Of a stretch of DNA of 14,187 bases, positions 12,109 to 14,187 are shown in pieces. Each line of letters begins with the position of its first letter. Position 1 is the first letter of the stretch. The DNA lies in contig DJYC01000076.1 of NCBI GenBank assembly GCA_002448445.1, forward strand, positions 1 to 14,187. The letters run 5' to 3'. The stretch is from Treponema sp. UBA6988 (GTDB lineage: Bacteria > Spirochaetota > Spirochaetia > Treponematales > Treponemataceae). Made by a program: the position numbers and the translations under genes. Under the pieces are notes generated by a model, which ran no database searches, was not told the origin of the DNA, and saw nothing but the letters and a program-made list of their open reading frames with translations.

Positions 12109-13530
12109 TTACCTCTTTACCTTATTTAACCATTTTTCTACATCTTTGGAAAGTGAAGAGCCTCCTGAATAATGAACGGAAAGTCCTTCTGTTAGAATTG
12201 CTTTTGGTGCAAGCTTTGAAATTGCAGTAAGGCTCTGGCCAAATCTTCCTCCTCCGTGGGAACAGAAGGGCATGATTGTTTTTCCAGTAAAATCGTAGCT
12301 TTCAAGGAGGGTTGCAATTGGCATAGGTATGCTTGCCCACCAGTTTGGATATCCCAAAATGATTGTGTCGTATTCCGCCCATTTTTCGCGGGCAATTTTT
12401 GTCTTTAAGACAGGACGCGCCTGCTTGTGCTGATCATTTTGAGCCTGGTCCAAAACCGTGTTGTAATCAGTGGAGTAAGGTTTTACAAGTTCCAGTTCGA
12501 TTATGTCAAAGCCGGTTTGCCTTGCAATTTCTTTTGCCACACCGCGCGTGTTTCCGCTCCAGGAATAAAATACTATGAGGGATTTTCCCTTGCCCGAAGC
12601 GGAGTTTTTTCCTGCTACAATTTCCCTTGTGCTTACAATTCCTCTTACGCTGTCGTCCGCATTGCAGACAAGACGCAAGCCCACGTTGTATGCCCTGTTT
12701 CCCTGCGGAAGGGCTGCTCGGTATGCGCTGCGGAGATTTTTTCCAAAGTCGTTCCAACCACCTCCACGGTAAACGCGGCGGCTTCCTTCGCTTACCCCAG
12801 ACGGATTTGTGCTGCTTCCACCAGAAAAGCCTGCCGAAGCAGAATAGTCGCCGTAGTAGTCAAAGCACCATTCTCCTACGTTTCCGTAAATGTCATAAAG
12901 TCCATTCGGATTTGGCGCAAAACTTCCTACGTCAACTGTCTTTGCCCGGTAGGTGCCAGGGCGGGTTTCTAGAACTGCATCATGAAAATAATTCTGCTCA
13001 ATCTGATAGGGGTAGTGGCCGTAAAAGTTTACGTCGTTTGCTCCCGGAACCTTGCGGGAATAAAAGGGTGTCCTTGTTCCAGCTCTTGCCGCGTATTCCC
13101 ATTCAGCTTCGGTGGGAAGACGGAAGCCGTTTGCGCTTCTGTTCCAACTTACGCTGCGCCCTCCGTCCGTAACAGTGTAAGCTGGTGTCCTGCCATTCTT
13201 TTTGCTCAATGCGTTGCAGAATTCAACTGCTTCAAGCCAGGTGACGCTTTCTACAGGGAGTTTGTCGCCAGTAAAATTGCTGGGATTTTTACCTGTGATT
13301 TCCCGCCATTCCTTTTGGGTAACCTCGTACTTTGCCATGTAGAAGGAGGCAAGAGTAACGCTGTGTTGGCTTTCGTCATTGCTGCGCCAGTCTTCTGCAG
13401 CAGGGCTTCCCATTATGAATGAGCCGCCTTTGATAAGAACGAAATTTTCACCGGGGGCAGGATAGCTTTCTGCATTTACCATATTGAGTGTTCCTAGAAG
13501 TGTGAATATAAAGGCTGCAAATTTTTTCAT
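12109..13530 (-). CDS. Exported FGE/SUMF1-type domain fused to a flavodoxin domain
   Basis: A 473-residue protein. Residues 1-20 (MKKFAAFIFTLLGTLNMVNA) are a signal peptide. Residues about 27-289 form an FGE-sulfatase/SUMF1-type domain: FVLIKGGSFIMGSP, YEVTQKEW, NGFRLPTEAEWEYAARAGT, NGLYDIYGNVGEWCFD, and RRVYRGGGWNDFGKNLRSAYR to GLRLVCN. The cysteine pair used by true formylglycine-generating enzymes in that last region is absent, so it is probably a non-catalytic or differently acting member. After a linker (290-315), residues 316-473 form a flavodoxin: the FMN phosphate loop YSWSGNTRGVA (322-332), GYPNWWASIPMPIATLLE, and CSHGGGRFGQSL. An exported flavodoxin must receive FMN outside the cytoplasm or fold before export. 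The start overlaps the upstream stop as ATGA. It is followed by DUF4491 and DUF4405. Confidence 0.88.
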   Translation of the reverse strand: MKKFAAFIFTLLGTLNMVNAESYPAPGENFVLIKGGSFIMGSPAAEDWRSNDESQHSVTLASFYMAKYEVTQKEWREITGKNPSNFTGDKLPVESVTWLEAVEFCNALSKKNGRTPAYTVTDGGRSVSWNRSANGFRLPTEAEWEYAARAGTRTPFYSRKVPGANDVNFYGHYPYQIEQNYFHDAVLETRPGTYRAKTVDVGSFAPNPNGLYDIYGNVGEWCFDYYGDYSASAGFSGGSSTNPSGVSEGSRRVYRGGGWNDFGKNLRSAYRAALPQGNRAYNVGLRLVCNADDSVRGIVSTREIVAGKNSASGKGKSLIVFYSWSGNTRGVAKEIARQTGFDIIELELVKPYSTDYNTVLDQAQNDQHKQARPVLKTKIAREKWAEYDTIILGYPNWWASIPMPIATLLESYDFTGKTIMPFCSHGGGRFGQSLTAISKLAPKAILTEGLSVHYSGGSSLSKDVEKWLNKVKR

Positions 13531-14187
13531 TGTGCTTTAATATCCTCGATAATCTGCTCGCATGTCATGCCGCAGTCGCGCAAAAGTTCTTCCGGCTTGT
13601 AGCGGTCGTAGAATTTCTTTTCAAGTCCGTAATTCTTAACCCGCATTTTGCCAGGACCGTAGAAAGAAGCAATCTTCTGGCCAAATCCGCCTTCAAGAAT
13701 TCCGTCTTCAAGTGTTATTACAAGCTCGTGGTCTTTTTCAAGTTCCCGCAAAAGCTCTTTGTCCAAACCCGAAGCAAAACGTGGATTTATAAGGCTTGGA
13801 GTAAATCCGCATTTCTCTTTTATTGCGTCTGCCAGAGCCTTTCCCTTCTGGAAAAAATCTCCCAAAGCAATTACCGCAACCTTTTCGCCTTTTTCTTCTG
13901 TCTTAAAGCGATTCAAGTTGCTGTAGTCTTTGTCTGCGGGACGGTGTGTAACCTGGTTTCCCGGAATCAGAATCAAAACAGGATTTTCTTTCTGCTCAAG
14001 ACTCCAGTCCAGCATTGAAGTGTATTCTTCCGCGCTTGAAGGGCAGAGCACCACAAGATTTGGAATATTAGTGAAAGCTGCAAGTCCAAAAATTCCAAGG
14101 TGAGTAACATCGGTAAGGCCGTCGAAAGAAGTGTAGTTCATGAGCATTGTGACCGGAGTTTTATTGATGCAGACATCCTGGGAAATC
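13527..14187 (-). CDS. DXS/transketolase-family protein, C-terminal part (5' end beyond window)
   Basis: The minus-strand frame is open from the window edge (ISQDVCINKTPVTMLMNYTS) to TGA 13527-13529, giving about 219 residues. The segment DVTHLGIFGLAAFTNIPNLVVLCPSSAEEY belongs to the pyrimidine-binding domain of 1-deoxy-D-xylulose-5-phosphate synthase and related transketolase halves. ELVITLEDGILEGGFGQKIASF matches the C-terminal transketolase domain of DXS. It needs thiamine diphosphate and would make DXP for isoprenoids and thiamine if complete. The N-terminal catalytic half lies outside the window, so a separate C-terminal transketolase subunit cannot be excluded. The internal ATG at 14147 is not a true start, as conserved sequence continues upstream. 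It is the first visible gene of the redox operon. Confidence 0.85.
   Translation of the reverse strand, partial: ISQDVCINKTPVTMLMNYTSFDGLTDVTHLGIFGLAAFTNIPNLVVLCPSSAEEYTSMLDWSLEQKENPVLILIPGNQVTHRPADKDYSNLNRFKTEEKGEKVAVIALGDFFQKGKALADAIKEKCGFTPSLINPRFASGLDKELLRELEKDHELVITLEDGILEGGFGQKIASFYGPGKMRVKNYGLEKKFYDRYKPEELLRDCGMTCEQIIEDIKAQ

Noticed and set aside
12427..13422. Several long plus-strand frames opposite the FGE-flavodoxin gene
   Set aside because: They are cysteine- and arginine-rich shadow translations, and the minus strand has a continuous two-domain protein.

Overview
The window is about 14.2 kb of bacterial DNA of moderate-to-low GC. Genes are short and closely packed, with clear GGAGG-type ribosome binding sites. 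The gene content suggests a host-associated anaerobe, and a Treponema-like spirochaete is my best guess: small FMN-binding split-barrel proteins, a DUF4491/DUF4405 pair, a bacterial acyl-ACP thioesterase and an ELVSG-type palindromic repeat. This is inference from gene character. No rRNA, tRNA or marker gene is present to settle it. No CRISPR array, insertion sequence, tRNA or convincing strong terminator was found.

Left part (1-4790). The end of an OmpR/PhoB-type response regulator comes first, followed by a 5'-truncated DMT/EamA transporter remnant on the minus strand. Then there is a plus-strand run of small genes: a DUF554 membrane protein, a Nim-like flavin-binding protein, a metallo-beta-lactamase-fold hydrolase, a transglutaminase-like protein, a double GNAT acetyltransferase interrupted by an amber codon near its start, an HD-domain phosphohydrolase, and the first 17 codons of a gene that stops where the next block begins.

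Middle part (4787-10961). A minus-strand pair, a pyridoxamine-phosphate-oxidase-like flavoprotein followed by a MarR regulator, sits behind a sigma70-type promoter overlapped by an 18-bp palindrome (5756-5798). A second copy of the whole cassette (10248-10986) lies about 5 kb away in the same orientation. Both of its genes are broken by internal deletions, but the promoter and palindrome survive. Between the copies are a VOC-family protein, an AraC-family regulator, a small unidentified and possibly broken gene, a SAM-dependent methyltransferase, a PhzF-family isomerase, a tautomerase remnant and an acyl-ACP thioesterase. At three promoters the -10 box lies only 6-7 nt before an ATG, which suggests leaderless transcripts.

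Right part (11009-14187). A compact minus-strand operon runs, in order of transcription: a DXS/transketolase-like C-terminal region (cut by the window end), an exported protein fusing an FGE/SUMF1-type domain to a flavodoxin domain, a DUF4491 membrane protein, and a histidine-rich DUF4405 membrane protein. The last carries an in-frame insertion of 21-bp repeats and a palindromic element. Translational overlaps (ATGA, or a 3-nt gap) join all four. I infer a membrane or periplasmic electron-transfer module. The other notable theme is the density of broken genes: at least five remnants in 14 kb.
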